A DNA stretch of 64,000 nt, taken from positions 1-64,000 of the forward strand of contig DASZZP010000016.1 in NCBI GenBank assembly GCA_035544875.1, in the 5' to 3' direction. Both the position numbers and the translations under genes were made by a program. The notes beneath the pieces are model-generated. The model made no database searches. It worked only from the letters and a program-made list of their open reading frames with translations, and was not told the origin of the DNA. This DNA comes from JASLEW01 sp035544875 (GTDB taxonomy: Bacteria > Acidobacteriota > Thermoanaerobaculia > Multivoradales > UBA5704). Shown here one piece after another: positions 27,377-35,811 of the stretch (position 1 is the first letter of the stretch; each line of letters opens with the position of its first letter).

Positions 27377-27997
27377 GTGACGCCCATCCCGTACGAGATT
27401 CAGGTCTTCATCAACTGTCCGTTCGACCCTCAGTACCAGGCGATGGGCGACGCCATCACCTTCGCGGTCTTCGACTGCGGCTTCCGCCCGCGCATGGCGC
27501 TCGAGGTCGACGACGGAGGCCAGGTCCGGATCGACAAGATCTTCGAGCTCATCGGCAACTGCAGGTTTGGAATCCACGATATCTCGCGTACCGAATCCGA
27601 TGACCGGACAGGGTTGCCGCGGTTCAACATGCCGCTCGAGCTTGGGATGTTCCTTGGCGCCAAGCGCTTCGGGCAAGGTCGCCAGAAGAAGAAGGTCTGC
27701 CTGATCCTTGACCGCGAGCGCAACCGCTACCAGGCGTTCATCTCCGACATCGCCGGCCAGGAAGTCCGCGCTCACCAGGGAGAGCCGCGAGAGGCGATTA
27801 GAGCGGTCCGCGATTGGCTGCGCAGCCTTCGTCCCCGCATCAACATTCCGGGCGGGAGCGAGATCGCGGCCAGATACGCCCTCTTTCTCGCTGCCCTACC
27901 CAGAATGTGCGAGGAGCTGCGCCTCTCGCGGGACGAGCTAACCTACGTTGACTACGCCTGGTGCGTGTCCGAGTGGCAGATCACGCATCCTTGGTGA
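27377..27997 (+). CDS. Conserved protein, possible nucleoside deoxyribosyltransferase/TIR-like fold
   Basis: The 206-aa product starts at GTG with a GGAGGG site ten bases upstream. Strong blocks are VFINCPFDPQYQAMGDAI, CRFGIHDISRTE, LPRFNMPLELGMFLGAKRFG and KVCLILDRERNRYQAFISDI. A predicted alpha/beta order with a buried ELG motif after an IHDIS strand resembles nucleoside 2-deoxyribosyltransferase-like and TIR-like folds, in which the Glu of ELG attacks an N-glycosidic bond; this is inference. I recall similar proteins as uncharacterised. It stands alone, 28-150 bases from genes on either side, so an NAD- or nucleotide-cleaving role, possibly defensive, is only a hypothesis. Confidence 0.65.
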   Translation: MTPIPYEIQVFINCPFDPQYQAMGDAITFAVFDCGFRPRMALEVDDGGQVRIDKIFELIGNCRFGIHDISRTESDDRTGLPRFNMPLELGMFLGAKRFGQGRQKKKVCLILDRERNRYQAFISDIAGQEVRAHQGEPREAIRAVRDWLRSLRPRINIPGGSEIAARYALFLAALPRMCEELRLSRDELTYVDYAWCVSEWQITHPW

Positions 27998-28087
27998 TCG
28001 CCGAACCGAGCAAACCTCGATCTTGCCCGCCTCCCTGGGAAGAGGAGGGGCAGGCGGTAATGCGGCGGTTGAGCGGCGCTCGCCCCG

Positions 28088-28116
28088 TTGACAGGGGGGA
28101 AGGAATCCCTTAGCCT
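28088..28116 (+). promoter_or_regulatory. Sigma70-like promoter of the yceD-rpmF-fatty-acid operon
   Basis: TTGACA (28088-28093) and TAGCCT (28111-28116) are separated by 17 bases, about 30 bases before yceD. The -35 is perfect, the -10 is weak. Confidence 0.5.
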
Positions 28117-28145
28117 TCGCGTTTGCCCGGTTGGAGGTTGGCTTG

Positions 28146-28751
28146 ATGCGGGTTTGGTTGGATCAGGTACGCGAAGAGCCTTTCAGCTGGGACGAAACGG
28201 AGAGCGTCGCCGTCGAAGAGCTGGACCGGCCCGAGTTGCTCGGGATCGGTCCGGTTTCATGGCATGGCGAACTGAGCTTCGTCGATCCGGGCTATCTGCT
28301 GCGCGCGCGGCTCTCCTACGACCAGACCCTGGGCTGCATCCGGTGCCTCATGCCCCACGCGGTGAAGTCCGGCGGCGAGGTCGAGCTGCTGATCATGCTC
28401 GACTTGCCGCGCACGCCCAAGACAGCCAGACCAACGCCCAAACCCACCAAAGCGCCGGAGGGCCGCCATTCCAGGGAGATCGAGCAAGAGCTGCTGGAAG
28501 ACGACTTGGGCGTCGTGGTGCTCGGCGAAGAGTTCCTCGACACCCGGCCGCTCCTGCTCGAGCAGCTGCAGCTCAACATCCCGATGAAACCGCTCTGCCG
28601 CCCCGACTGCCTGGGCCTCTGCCCGGAGTGCGGCGCCGACCGCAACCGTCCCGGTGCCTGCTCTTGTGGCGCGCCGGCCGCCGACCCGCGCTGGGCGGCG
28701 CTGGCCACGATCAGGAGCCGCGTCGGCGGCTCAGGGAGCGATCCCGAGTAG
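28146..28751 (+). CDS. yceD: YceD/DUF177 protein (23S rRNA accumulation)
   Basis: The 201-aa product has the DUF177 pattern: LGCIRCLMP in the first half and CRPDCLGLCPECGADRN with a further CSCG near the C-terminus, Cys residues likely to bind zinc. YceD is required for normal 23S rRNA accumulation and typically precedes rpmF, as here. ATG 28146 is preceded by GGAGG eight bases upstream, which decides this start over one fifteen bases earlier. First gene of the operon that continues into plsX and fab genes. Confidence 0.9.
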   Translation: MRVWLDQVREEPFSWDETESVAVEELDRPELLGIGPVSWHGELSFVDPGYLLRARLSYDQTLGCIRCLMPHAVKSGGEVELLIMLDLPRTPKTARPTPKPTKAPEGRHSREIEQELLEDDLGVVVLGEEFLDTRPLLLEQLQLNIPMKPLCRPDCLGLCPECGADRNRPGACSCGAPAADPRWAALATIRSRVGGSGSDPE

Positions 28752-28889
28752 AGGCGACCGAGGCCCGCCAGGAGGCCGCCGTCGGCGCCCCTCCCGGCCC
28801 GCGCCTGAGCTGCCGCTGGCCGCGCCCGTCAGACGCCAAACGAGTCCCTATTCACCTGCTCATAGCCAATTCGGAGAGGCTCGACCAAA

Positions 28890-29075
28890 ATGCCCAATCC
28901 CAAGCGACGCCATTCGAGTGCCCGCCGTGACCGGCGGAGGTCGCACGACGCCCTGGAGCGCCCCGCCACCTCCACCTGCTCCAACTGCGGCGAGGCCAAG
29001 CTGCCGCATCGCGTCTGCGGCCACTGCGGCTACTACAACGGCAGGCCGGTGATCGAAGGCAAAGACGCAACTTAG
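28890..29075 (+). CDS. rpmF: 50S ribosomal protein L32
   Basis: The 61-aa product starts MPNPKRRHSSARRDRRRSH, the universal L32 start, and has the zinc ribbon CSNCGEAKLPHRVCGHCGYY with two CxxC pairs. It is a structural protein of the large subunit. Position between yceD and plsX is conserved in many bacteria. Confidence 0.98.
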   Translation: MPNPKRRHSSARRDRRRSHDALERPATSTCSNCGEAKLPHRVCGHCGYYNGRPVIEGKDAT

Positions 29076-29244
29076 ACTAACCTAGTGTCCTGCAAGAGAT
29101 GGCGGTGCGGGGGCGGACGGCGCCGGACGGGGGCTCGCCCCGGCGCGGCATTCGACCGCCGCGGCGATCTCCGGTAGCATCGGAGGCCGATTTCTTCAGA
29201 TTTCCCGCGCGCAGCCGGCCGTCAACGGACCGGCGGGGAGAAGC

Positions 29245-30315
29245 ATGCCGATAGCGGTCGACGCCATGGGTGGAGACTTCGCACCGCGGAGCGCGGTCGA
29301 GGGAGCGGTGCGCGCCGTGGCCGAGAACGGAGCGTCGATCCTGCTCGTCGGCGACCGGGCGCGGCTCGACGCCGAGCTGCGCCATTTTGGAGAGCACGGC
29401 GGGCACGGTGGGCCGCCGAGCCGCAATGGCAAGCTCGAGATCGTCCATGCCGAAGAGGTGGTGGGGATGGACGAGCCGGCGATCACTCCGATCCGCAAGA
29501 AGCGCCGCTCCTCGATCCGCATCTGCGCGGAGCTGGTCAAGGCCGGGCGGGCGGGGGCCATGGTCTCCGCCGGCAACACCGGCGCGGTGATGATCGCCGC
29601 CAAGATGGTGATCGGCACGGTGCCGGGAGTCGACCGGCCCGCCCTGGCGGCGGTCTTCCCCAACCCGACGGGGCGTACCGTGGTGCTCGACGTCGGCGCC
29701 AACGTCGACACCAAGCCCGAGCACCTGCGCGAGTTCGCCGTCATGGGCCACTTCTATGCCCAGGAAGTGATCGGCACGCCTTCCCCCCGCATTGGCCTGA
29801 TGTCGATCGGCGAAGAGGAGGGTAAGGGTACCGACGTCACCCGCGAGGTCTTCAAGGCGCTCAAGAACACCGGCCTCAACTTCGTCGGCAACGTCGAAGG
29901 GCGGGATGTCTTCAACGGCTCGGTGGACGTCATCGTCTGCGACGGCTTCGTTGGCAATGTCATGCTCAAGAGCGCCGAGGCGCTCGTCGAGCTGATGTCG
30001 CGCATGCTGCGCGAGGAGCTGAGCCGCAGCCCGCGCACCAGGTTGGGCTACCTCCTCGTCAGGCCGGCCTTCGACCGCTTCCGCCAGCGCGTCGATTACT
30101 CCGAGTACGGGGCGGCGCCGCTGCTCGGGATCAACGGCGGCTGCTTCATCGGCCACGGCAGCTCCAACGCCCGCGCCATCCACAGCGCCATCCAGCGCGC
30201 GGTCGAGTTTTCGGATGCCCAGCTGGCCAAGAAGATCGGCGACAAGCTCGTCGAGCTGCACAGCCAGGAGGAAGGGCTGCTCGGCGGTCAACAGAGCGGC
30301 CAGCAGGGGAGCTGA
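29245..30315 (+). CDS. plsX: Phosphate acyltransferase PlsX
   Basis: Makes acyl-phosphate from acyl-ACP for PlsY in phospholipid synthesis. The 356-aa length is normal. It starts MPIAVDAMGGDFAPRSAVEG and has VSAGNTGAVMIAAKMVIG, RPALAAVFP, VLDVGANVDTKPEHL, FVGNVEGRDVFNGSVDVIVCDGFVGN (shown in two parts: FVGNVEGRDVF, DVIVCDGFVGNVMLKS) and LLGINGGCFIGHGSSNARAI. A GGGGAG ribosome site precedes the ATG. fabD follows 8 bases after the stop. Confidence 0.97.
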   Translation: MPIAVDAMGGDFAPRSAVEGAVRAVAENGASILLVGDRARLDAELRHFGEHGGHGGPPSRNGKLEIVHAEEVVGMDEPAITPIRKKRRSSIRICAELVKAGRAGAMVSAGNTGAVMIAAKMVIGTVPGVDRPALAAVFPNPTGRTVVLDVGANVDTKPEHLREFAVMGHFYAQEVIGTPSPRIGLMSIGEEEGKGTDVTREVFKALKNTGLNFVGNVEGRDVFNGSVDVIVCDGFVGNVMLKSAEALVELMSRMLREELSRSPRTRLGYLLVRPAFDRFRQRVDYSEYGAAPLLGINGGCFIGHGSSNARAIHSAIQRAVEFSDAQLAKKIGDKLVELHSQEEGLLGGQQSGQQGS

Positions 30316-30323
30316 GCGGGCGC

Positions 30324-31346
30324 ATGCGGCGGATCGCCCTGGTGTTCCCGGGTCAGGGGTCGCAGAAGGTCGGCATGGGCCGTGCCTGGGCGGTGGCCTC
30401 CCCCGCCGCGCGGCAGACCTTCGCCGAGGCCGATACGGTGCTCGGAATGGCGCTGGCGCGGCTCTGCTGGGAAGGTCCGGAGAGCGAGCTCAACCTGACT
30501 GCCAGCACCCAGCCGGCGCTGCTGACCGTCTCGGTCGCCATCTACCGCGCCCTCGAGGAAGGATTCGCGCCCGGTGCCGCTCCCGCGTCGTCCGGGGGAG
30601 CCCTTCCCTTGCCGGTGGCGATGGCCGGCCATAGCCTGGGCGAGTACTCGGCCCTGGTGGCCGCCGGCGCTCTTGACTTCGGCGATGCGCTGCGGCTGGT
30701 CCGCCGGCGCGGCGAGCTCATGCAGGAGGCGGTGCCGGTCGGCGGGGGCGCGATGGCGGCGATCATCGGCCTCGATGCCGCCGCGGTGGCCGCCATCGCC
30801 GCCGATGCCGCCCAGGGAGAGGTCTGCGCCGTCGCCAACCTCAACGGGCCGGCCCAGACCGTGCTGGCCGGCCATCGGCAGGCGATCGAGCGCGCCGTCG
30901 ATCTGGCGCGCCAGCGCGGCGCCCGCAAGGCGACCCTGCTGGCGGTCTCCGCCCCCTTCCACTCGCCGCTGATGCGGCCGGCCAGGCTGGGGATGGCCGA
31001 GCTGCTCGCGAAGACCGTGTTCGATGACCCGCGCGTGCCGGTGGTCACCAACGTCGACGCGGCGCCGGTGACGTCGGGCGCCGCGGCGCGCGACGCCCTG
31101 ATCCGGCAGATCGACAGCCCGGTGCGCTGGGTGGAATCGGTCGCCTGGATGGCCGCTCAGGCCGGGGTGGAGTCATTCGTCGAGGTGGGGCCCGGCAATG
31201 TGCTCTCGGGGCTCAACCGGCGTATCGCCACCGGGGTCGAGGCCGCTTCGGTGTCAGAGCCCGAGCTCGCCGGGAGGCTCCTCGAGAGCTGGCGGGTACC
31301 GGCGCCGGCCGCCGGGCGCGGCGGTCCGCCGGCGGAGATCAGATGA
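30324..31346 (+). CDS. fabD: Malonyl-CoA:ACP transacylase
   Basis: Transfers malonyl from CoA to ACP for fatty-acid elongation. The 340-aa product has the VFPGQGSQKVGMG start, the nucleophile motif GHSLGEYSALVAAG (Ser) and the catalytic His in SAPFHSPLM. The length slightly exceeds the common ~310 aa, with a Pro/Ala insertion near residue 85 and a Gly/Pro-rich tail. The stop overlaps the fabG ATG by four bases. Confidence 0.96.
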   Translation: MRRIALVFPGQGSQKVGMGRAWAVASPAARQTFAEADTVLGMALARLCWEGPESELNLTASTQPALLTVSVAIYRALEEGFAPGAAPASSGGALPLPVAMAGHSLGEYSALVAAGALDFGDALRLVRRRGELMQEAVPVGGGAMAAIIGLDAAAVAAIAADAAQGEVCAVANLNGPAQTVLAGHRQAIERAVDLARQRGARKATLLAVSAPFHSPLMRPARLGMAELLAKTVFDDPRVPVVTNVDAAPVTSGAAARDALIRQIDSPVRWVESVAWMAAQAGVESFVEVGPGNVLSGLNRRIATGVEAASVSEPELAGRLLESWRVPAPAAGRGGPPAEIR

Positions 31347-32089
31347 GCTTTCGCCTGGATGGCAGGACCGCCCTGGTCACCGGGGCCTCGCAGGGGATCG
31401 GCGAGGCGGTGGCCGCGAGGCTCGCCGCGCACGGGGCGCGCCTGGTGGTTGCGGCGCGCACCGAGAGCAAGCTGGTGGCGCTCGCCGAGCGGATCGTGGC
31501 CGGAGGTGGACGCGCCATCCCGCTGGTGCTGGACGTTTCGCAGCCGGGCGCGGTCGGCGCGCGGCTCAAGGAGCTGCCGGAGGAGTTCGCCGGCATCGAC
31601 GTCCTGGTCAACAACGCCGGCATCACGGCCGACAACTTGCTGGCGCGCATGCCGCTCGACGACTGGGAGCGGGTGCTGCGCACCAACCTGACCTCGGCCT
31701 ACGCGCTCACCCGCGAGGTGGTGCGGGGCATGATGAAGCGGCGCTGGGGCCGGGTGATCAACGTCTCCTCCGTCGTCGGCATGATGGGCAACGCCGGGCA
31801 GGCGAACTACGCGGCTTCGAAGGCCGGCCTGATCGGCTTCAGCAAGTCGCTGGCCCGCGAGCTGGGCAGCCGCAACATCACCGTCAACGTCGTGGCCCCC
31901 GGCTACATCGAGACCGCGATGACCGAGCAGCTGCTGCCCGCCGCCCGCGAGGAGCTGGCGGCGGCCATCGCCCTCAAGCGGCTGGGCACCGTCCACGACG
32001 TCGCCGCCGCGGTGCTCTACCTGGCGAGCGAAGAGGGCGCCTACGTCACCGGCCACACCCTCAACGTCTCGGGCGGCCTCTACATATGA
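31343..32089 (+). CDS. fabG: 3-oxoacyl-ACP reductase
   Basis: NADPH-dependent reductase of the fatty-acid cycle. The 248-aa SDR has TGASQGIGEAV at the cofactor loop, NNAGIT, the catalytic Ser in VINVSSVVG, and YAASKAG with the Tyr/Lys pair. The C-terminal end GHTLNVSGGLYI is typical. ATGA-coupled to fabD. The usual close spacing to acpP is replaced by a 411-bp repeat-rich insert. Confidence 0.96.
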   Translation: MSFRLDGRTALVTGASQGIGEAVAARLAAHGARLVVAARTESKLVALAERIVAGGGRAIPLVLDVSQPGAVGARLKELPEEFAGIDVLVNNAGITADNLLARMPLDDWERVLRTNLTSAYALTREVVRGMMKRRWGRVINVSSVVGMMGNAGQANYAASKAGLIGFSKSLARELGSRNITVNVVAPGYIETAMTEQLLPAAREELAAAIALKRLGTVHDVAAAVLYLASEEGAYVTGHTLNVSGGLYI

Positions 32090-32115
32090 CCTTCGCCCCG
32101 TTCTTCCTTCGAGTA

Positions 32116-32266
32116 GACAGCGGGCGACTGTCCTCTCCGGGAGGGGGGAGGAGGCCTGGCTGCCGTCGCGGAGCGGATGTTCGAGAGACCTCTCGAGTCC
32201 AAGTCGGCAGTGGGCGACTGTCCCATCCGGGAGGGTTGGAGGAGGCCTGGCCGCCGGCACGGAGCG
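32116..32266. repeat. Two direct repeats of ~60 bp between fabG and acpP
   Basis: Copies at about 32116-32174 and 32206-32266 share GGGCGACTGTC, TCCGGGAGGG, AGGAGGCCTGGC and GGAGCG in the same order, with a small internal stem (GACAG/CTGTC in copy 1). Copy 2 starts GGCAGTGGGCGA, also found in the inverted repeat near 35721. Confidence 0.7.
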
Positions 32267-32382
32267 CCGCAGGCCACCGTCCGACGCGGCTCCGCCAGCG
32301 CCACTTCAACCCCTCAGAGCGTTTTCCAGATCGCGCCTGCCCCGCGGGCGGAGCCGCGTCGGACGGTGGCCTGCGGCGCTCC
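32261..32382. repeat. Perfect 36-bp inverted repeat with 50-base loop
   Basis: The arms 32261-32296 (beginning GGAGCGCCGCAGG) and 32347-32382 (ending CCTGCGGCGCTCC) are perfect reverse complements over 36 bp; three more inner pairs follow one mismatch. It sits in the 411-bp gap between fabG and acpP. The gap 32090-32500 holds no credible gene; it is filled by this element and the direct repeats. It may be a MITE-like insertion or act as terminator/attenuator dividing the operon. Confidence 0.85.
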
Positions 32383-32500
32383 TCTCGCCAGAGGTCCAGG
32401 ACGGAGGGGGCTCGCCCCCCTCGCCCTTTTGTGCTAGAACCGGAACCTGTGTGCGGAGGCATGGCCACCGCAGCCGATCAATCCATGGAGGGCGTAAGCG

Positions 32501-32743
32501 ATGCCTGTAGCTGAGCGGGTCAAGAGCATCATCGTGGAGCAGCTGGGTGTGGATGAGGAGGAAGTGACCATGGAGGCCAGCTTCACCGACGATCTGGGCG
32601 CCGACTCGCTCGACATCGTCGAGCTGGTGATGGCCTTCGAGGAGGAGTTCGGCATCGAGATCCCGGACGAGGAGGCCGAGAAGATCGGCAACGTCAAGGA
32701 GGCGGTCGACTACATCGAGCAGAACGCCGGCGACCAGAACTAG
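32501..32743 (+). CDS. acpP: Acyl carrier protein
   Basis: The 80-aa acidic protein carries growing acyl chains on 4'-phosphopantetheine attached to the Ser of GADSLDIVELVM. Also typical are VKSIIVEQLGVDEEEVT and the EIPDEEAEKI helix. A ribosome site (GGAGGG) precedes the ATG. fabF follows 51 bases later. Confidence 0.98.
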   Translation: MPVAERVKSIIVEQLGVDEEEVTMEASFTDDLGADSLDIVELVMAFEEEFGIEIPDEEAEKIGNVKEAVDYIEQNAGDQN

Positions 32744-32794
32744 CCGAGGCCCTTCCACGTCCAACCAGCCGCGACCACCGCAACAGCCGAGACC

Positions 32795-34156
32795 TTGAGC
32801 AGCGCAGAGCGCCGCCGCGTCGTCGTCACCGGGGTGGGATTGGTGTCGCCCCTGGGTGTCGGCACCGCTCCGACCTGGGACGGCCTGCTGCAGGGCAAGA
32901 GCGGCGTTGGCACGATCACCCATTTCGACGCCAGCGAATACCCGTCGCGCATTGCCGGCGAGGTGAAGGGCTTCGACCCGCGCAACTACGTCGACAAGAA
33001 GGACGTCAAGAAGAGCGACCTGTTCATCCACTTCGCCCTGGCGGCGAGCCGCTTCGCGGTCCTCGACTCGGGTCTGGTCATCGATGCCGCCAACACCGAC
33101 CGCGTCGGCGTGATGATCGGCTCGGGGATTGGCGGGCTGCCGCTGATCGAGACCACCTGCAAGATCCTGCTCGAGCGCGGGCCCAGCCGGGTGGGTCCGT
33201 TCTTCATTCCCGGCCTGATCGTCAACATGGCGGCCGGCCAGGTCTCGATCCATTGCGGCGCGCGCGGGCCCAACAGCACGCCTTCGACCGCCTGCACGAC
33301 CGGCTTGAACGCGGTGGGCGACGCCTTCCGCCAGATCCAGATGGGCTACGCCGACGCCATGATCGCCGGCGGCACCGAGGCGGTCATCTCGCCGCTCGCC
33401 CTCGCCGGCTTCTGCGCCATGCGGGCGCTCTCCCACCGCAACGACGACCCCGAGCGGGCCTCGCGCCCGTGGGACGCGGCGCGTGACGGCTTCGTCATCG
33501 GCGAAGGGGCCGGCATCCTGGTGCTCGAGGACCTCGTCGCGGCCGAGCGCCGCGGCGCCCCGATCTATGCCGAGATCGTCGGCTACGCGATGAGCGCCGA
33601 CGCCTACCACATCTCGGCTCCCCACCCGGAGGGCGATGGTGCGGTGCGCGTCATGAAGGCCGCCCTGAGCGACGCCGGCCTGGTGCCCGAGCAGATCGGC
33701 TACATCAACGCCCATGGCACCTCGACCCAGCTCGGCGACCTCTCCGAGGTGAGGGCGATTCACCGGGTGTTCGGCGAGCACGCCTATCGGCTGGCGGTCT
33801 CCTCGACCAAGTCGGCGACCGGTCATCTGCTGGGGGCGGCCGGCGGCCTCGAGTGCGGCGTCCTCGCCCTCGCGGTGCGCGAGCAGATCCTGCCCCCCAC
33901 CATCAACCTCGACCAGCCCGGGGAGGGTTGCGACCTCGACTTCGTCCCTCACCATTCCCGCCGCGTCGACCTGGCCTATGCCTTGAGCAACTCCTTCGGC
34001 TTCGGCGGCACCAACGGCGCGCTGATCATGAAGCGCCATCAAAGCGGCGGGCAGAGACCCGCCGCGCCCGATCAAGGTGGCGGGCAGAGACCCGCCGCGC
34101 CCGATCAAGGTGGCGGGCAGCGACCCGCCGCGCCTGATCAGACTCGCGCCGGCTAG
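32795..34156 (+). CDS. fabF: 3-oxoacyl-ACP synthase II with repeated C-terminal tail
   Basis: Condenses malonyl-ACP with acyl-ACP. The 453-aa product starts with TTG (MSSAERRRVVVTGVGLVSPL) and has the Cys nucleophile in TPSTACTTGLNAVG, and the two catalytic His in NAHGTST and KSATGHLLGAAGG, with NSFGFGGTN near the end. The canonical chain ends at about NGALIMKRH; after it comes a ~38-residue extension made of three GGQRPAAPDQG-type repeats, unusual for FabF. Last gene of the operon. Confidence 0.96.
   Translation: MSSAERRRVVVTGVGLVSPLGVGTAPTWDGLLQGKSGVGTITHFDASEYPSRIAGEVKGFDPRNYVDKKDVKKSDLFIHFALAASRFAVLDSGLVIDAANTDRVGVMIGSGIGGLPLIETTCKILLERGPSRVGPFFIPGLIVNMAAGQVSIHCGARGPNSTPSTACTTGLNAVGDAFRQIQMGYADAMIAGGTEAVISPLALAGFCAMRALSHRNDDPERASRPWDAARDGFVIGEGAGILVLEDLVAAERRGAPIYAEIVGYAMSADAYHISAPHPEGDGAVRVMKAALSDAGLVPEQIGYINAHGTSTQLGDLSEVRAIHRVFGEHAYRLAVSSTKSATGHLLGAAGGLECGVLALAVREQILPPTINLDQPGEGCDLDFVPHHSRRVDLAYALSNSFGFGGTNGALIMKRHQSGGQRPAAPDQGGGQRPAAPDQGGGQRPAAPDQTRAG
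34046..34144. repeat. Three tandem 33-bp repeats at the 3' end of fabF
   Basis: Units at 34046-34078, 34079-34111 and 34112-34144 (last one degenerate) each contain GGCGGGCAGAGACCCGCC, a six-pair hairpin, and CCCGATCA. They are in frame and encode GGQRPAAPDQG-like blocks. Confidence 0.85.
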
Positions 34157-34242
34157 CCTCGTCCCCGGGGGGCGTTGCAACCTTTTTCGCCAGGCGCCCG
34201 TAGTGGGGGGCGGATGCAGGAGATCTGCAGGAGGGCTTCGCC

Positions 34243-35472
34243 ATGAACCAGCTCTTCCACACCCCGAGGCGCCCGGCGGCCGCGGTCCGCATCGCGCTCC
34301 TTGCCGTGCTGGCTGCGGCCGGTGCGTTGGCGGCGGCCGGTGCCCTCGCCGCCGAGACCCAGACCCGCGCCCTGCGCCAGAGCTTCCCGCTCACTCCCGG
34401 CGCCGAGCTGCGTCTGGCCAACCTGGCGGGGCGCGTGGAGCTGATCCCCGGCCAGGGCCCGGAAGTCGTGGTCGAAGCGACCCTCCATGCGGATTTCTCG
34501 GGCAGCGGCGAGAGCGAGCGCCAGCTCGCGGCCATGAAGTGGGTGCGGGCGCACGACAAGAAGGGGCGCGAGGAGTGGGCCCTCTCCTATCCGGTCGAGA
34601 CCTACCACTCCTTCCACTATCCCAGCGCCGGCGCCAAGGACGAAACCAGCTTCTGGAGCTTCTTGGACAGCAGCTCGAGCTCGACGATCTATCGCGGCGT
34701 CAAGGTGCGCGTCTACTCGGGCCGCCGCTCCCCCTCCTCGCCCACCCTCTACGCCGATCTCAAGATCGCGCTGCCCGCGGGCAGCAACGTGGCGCTGCGC
34801 AACGTGGTCGGCGCGATTCATGGCGGCGCCCTCGAGGGGACGCTCGATCTCGACACCGGCAGCGGCGACATCCAGCTCGCTTCCTATTGCGGCAAGCTCC
34901 GGCTCGACACCGGCTCGGGCGACGTGATGGTGGGCGCGACCCGCGGCGAGACCTCGATCGACACCGGCTCGGGCGACGTCGTGGTCCACGAGATGGTCGG
35001 CAACGGCTCGATCGACACCGGCTCGGGCAACGTGCGGGTCGAGAAGGTTTCCGTCGGCAAGCTCAAGATCGATACCGGCTCGGGCGACGTCGCGATCCGC
35101 GGCGGCGTGGCCGGCCGCCTGCAGGCCGACACCGGCTCGGGCACGGTCAAGGTGCTCGGGGTCGAGGTCGAGGAGCTGCTCGCCGACACCGGCTCGGGCG
35201 AGGTCGAGATCGTCAGCTCGCTGGCCAACGCCCGCAGCGTGACGGTCAAGACGGGGAGTGGCGATGTGCGAATCCATGCCGGTCCCGCGGCCGCCTTCGA
35301 TGTCGCCGCCGATCAGGGCAGCGGCGAGCTGCGGGTCGACTACGGCGACGCCACCCTGCGCCGCTCCGGCCACAAAGTCGTCGGCGCCCGCCGCGGCGAC
35401 GGCAAGACCGCCATCCGGGTAGAAACCGGCAGCGGCGACTGCACCATCTCCCCCCACGCCGCCAAGAGCTGA
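34243..35472 (+). CDS. Secreted DUF4097-family beta-strand repeat protein
   Basis: The 409-aa product has a signal peptide (VRIALLAVLAAAGALAAAG, cleavage probably near ALAAE) and a C-terminal right-handed repeat region with about nine copies of a ~19-residue unit containing DTGSGD, typical of DUF4097 (putative adhesin) proteins. The middle has a Ser-rich loop (DSSSSSTIY). It probably sits in the periplasm or on the surface; role unknown. A GGAGGG ribosome site precedes the ATG at 34243, 86 bases after fabF. Confidence 0.85.
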   Translation: MNQLFHTPRRPAAAVRIALLAVLAAAGALAAAGALAAETQTRALRQSFPLTPGAELRLANLAGRVELIPGQGPEVVVEATLHADFSGSGESERQLAAMKWVRAHDKKGREEWALSYPVETYHSFHYPSAGAKDETSFWSFLDSSSSSTIYRGVKVRVYSGRRSPSSPTLYADLKIALPAGSNVALRNVVGAIHGGALEGTLDLDTGSGDIQLASYCGKLRLDTGSGDVMVGATRGETSIDTGSGDVVVHEMVGNGSIDTGSGNVRVEKVSVGKLKIDTGSGDVAIRGGVAGRLQADTGSGTVKVLGVEVEELLADTGSGEVEIVSSLANARSVTVKTGSGDVRIHAGPAAAFDVAADQGSGELRVDYGDATLRRSGHKVVGARRGDGKTAIRVETGSGDCTISPHAAKS

Positions 35473-35643
35473 CCGCAACCCCCGCGCCGGGGTAAAAAGC
35501 TGGTTGCCCGGAGAAGCCCGAGGACTGCGAGCGACCTGCGGGGCTGCGCGCAGGCGCGCTTCACGCCAGGCTCGATCCGGAAGCGACCGCCTTCTGGCAT
35601 TGATCCTCACCTCTTCTTCCCTCAGATTCGTACAGTTCGGGCC

Positions 35644-35750
35644 GCGCCGCCTCGCAGGGGCTCCCCACTGCCCCAGCCCTTGCGCCGTTCGACTGACTGA
35701 TCTGTGCCAGGGGGCTGATCGGCAGTGGGCGAGCCCCTGCGAGGCGGCGC
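35644..35750. repeat. Near-perfect 30-bp inverted repeat
   Basis: Arms 35644-35672 (begins GCGCCGCCTCGCAGGGGCTC) and 35721-35750 are reverse complements except for one bulged base; the loop is 48 bases. The right arm begins GGCAGTGGGCGA, the same start as a repeat at 32206. The whole stretch 35473-35810 shows no gene. Confidence 0.8.
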
Positions 35751-35811
35751 TCTCGCCGGGGAGGGACCTCGACCTGCCAGGACAAAGAGTGGACGCCCCT
35801 TAGCAGCCCAC

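Noticed and set aside
32090..32500. Riboswitch or FapR-type operator upstream of acpP
   Set aside because: No matching conserved elements seen; the gap is explained by repeats.
32306..34180. 624-codon minus-strand open frame over acpP and fabF
   Set aside because: Antisense to two unmistakable fatty-acid genes; its repeats are the reverse of the fabF tail.
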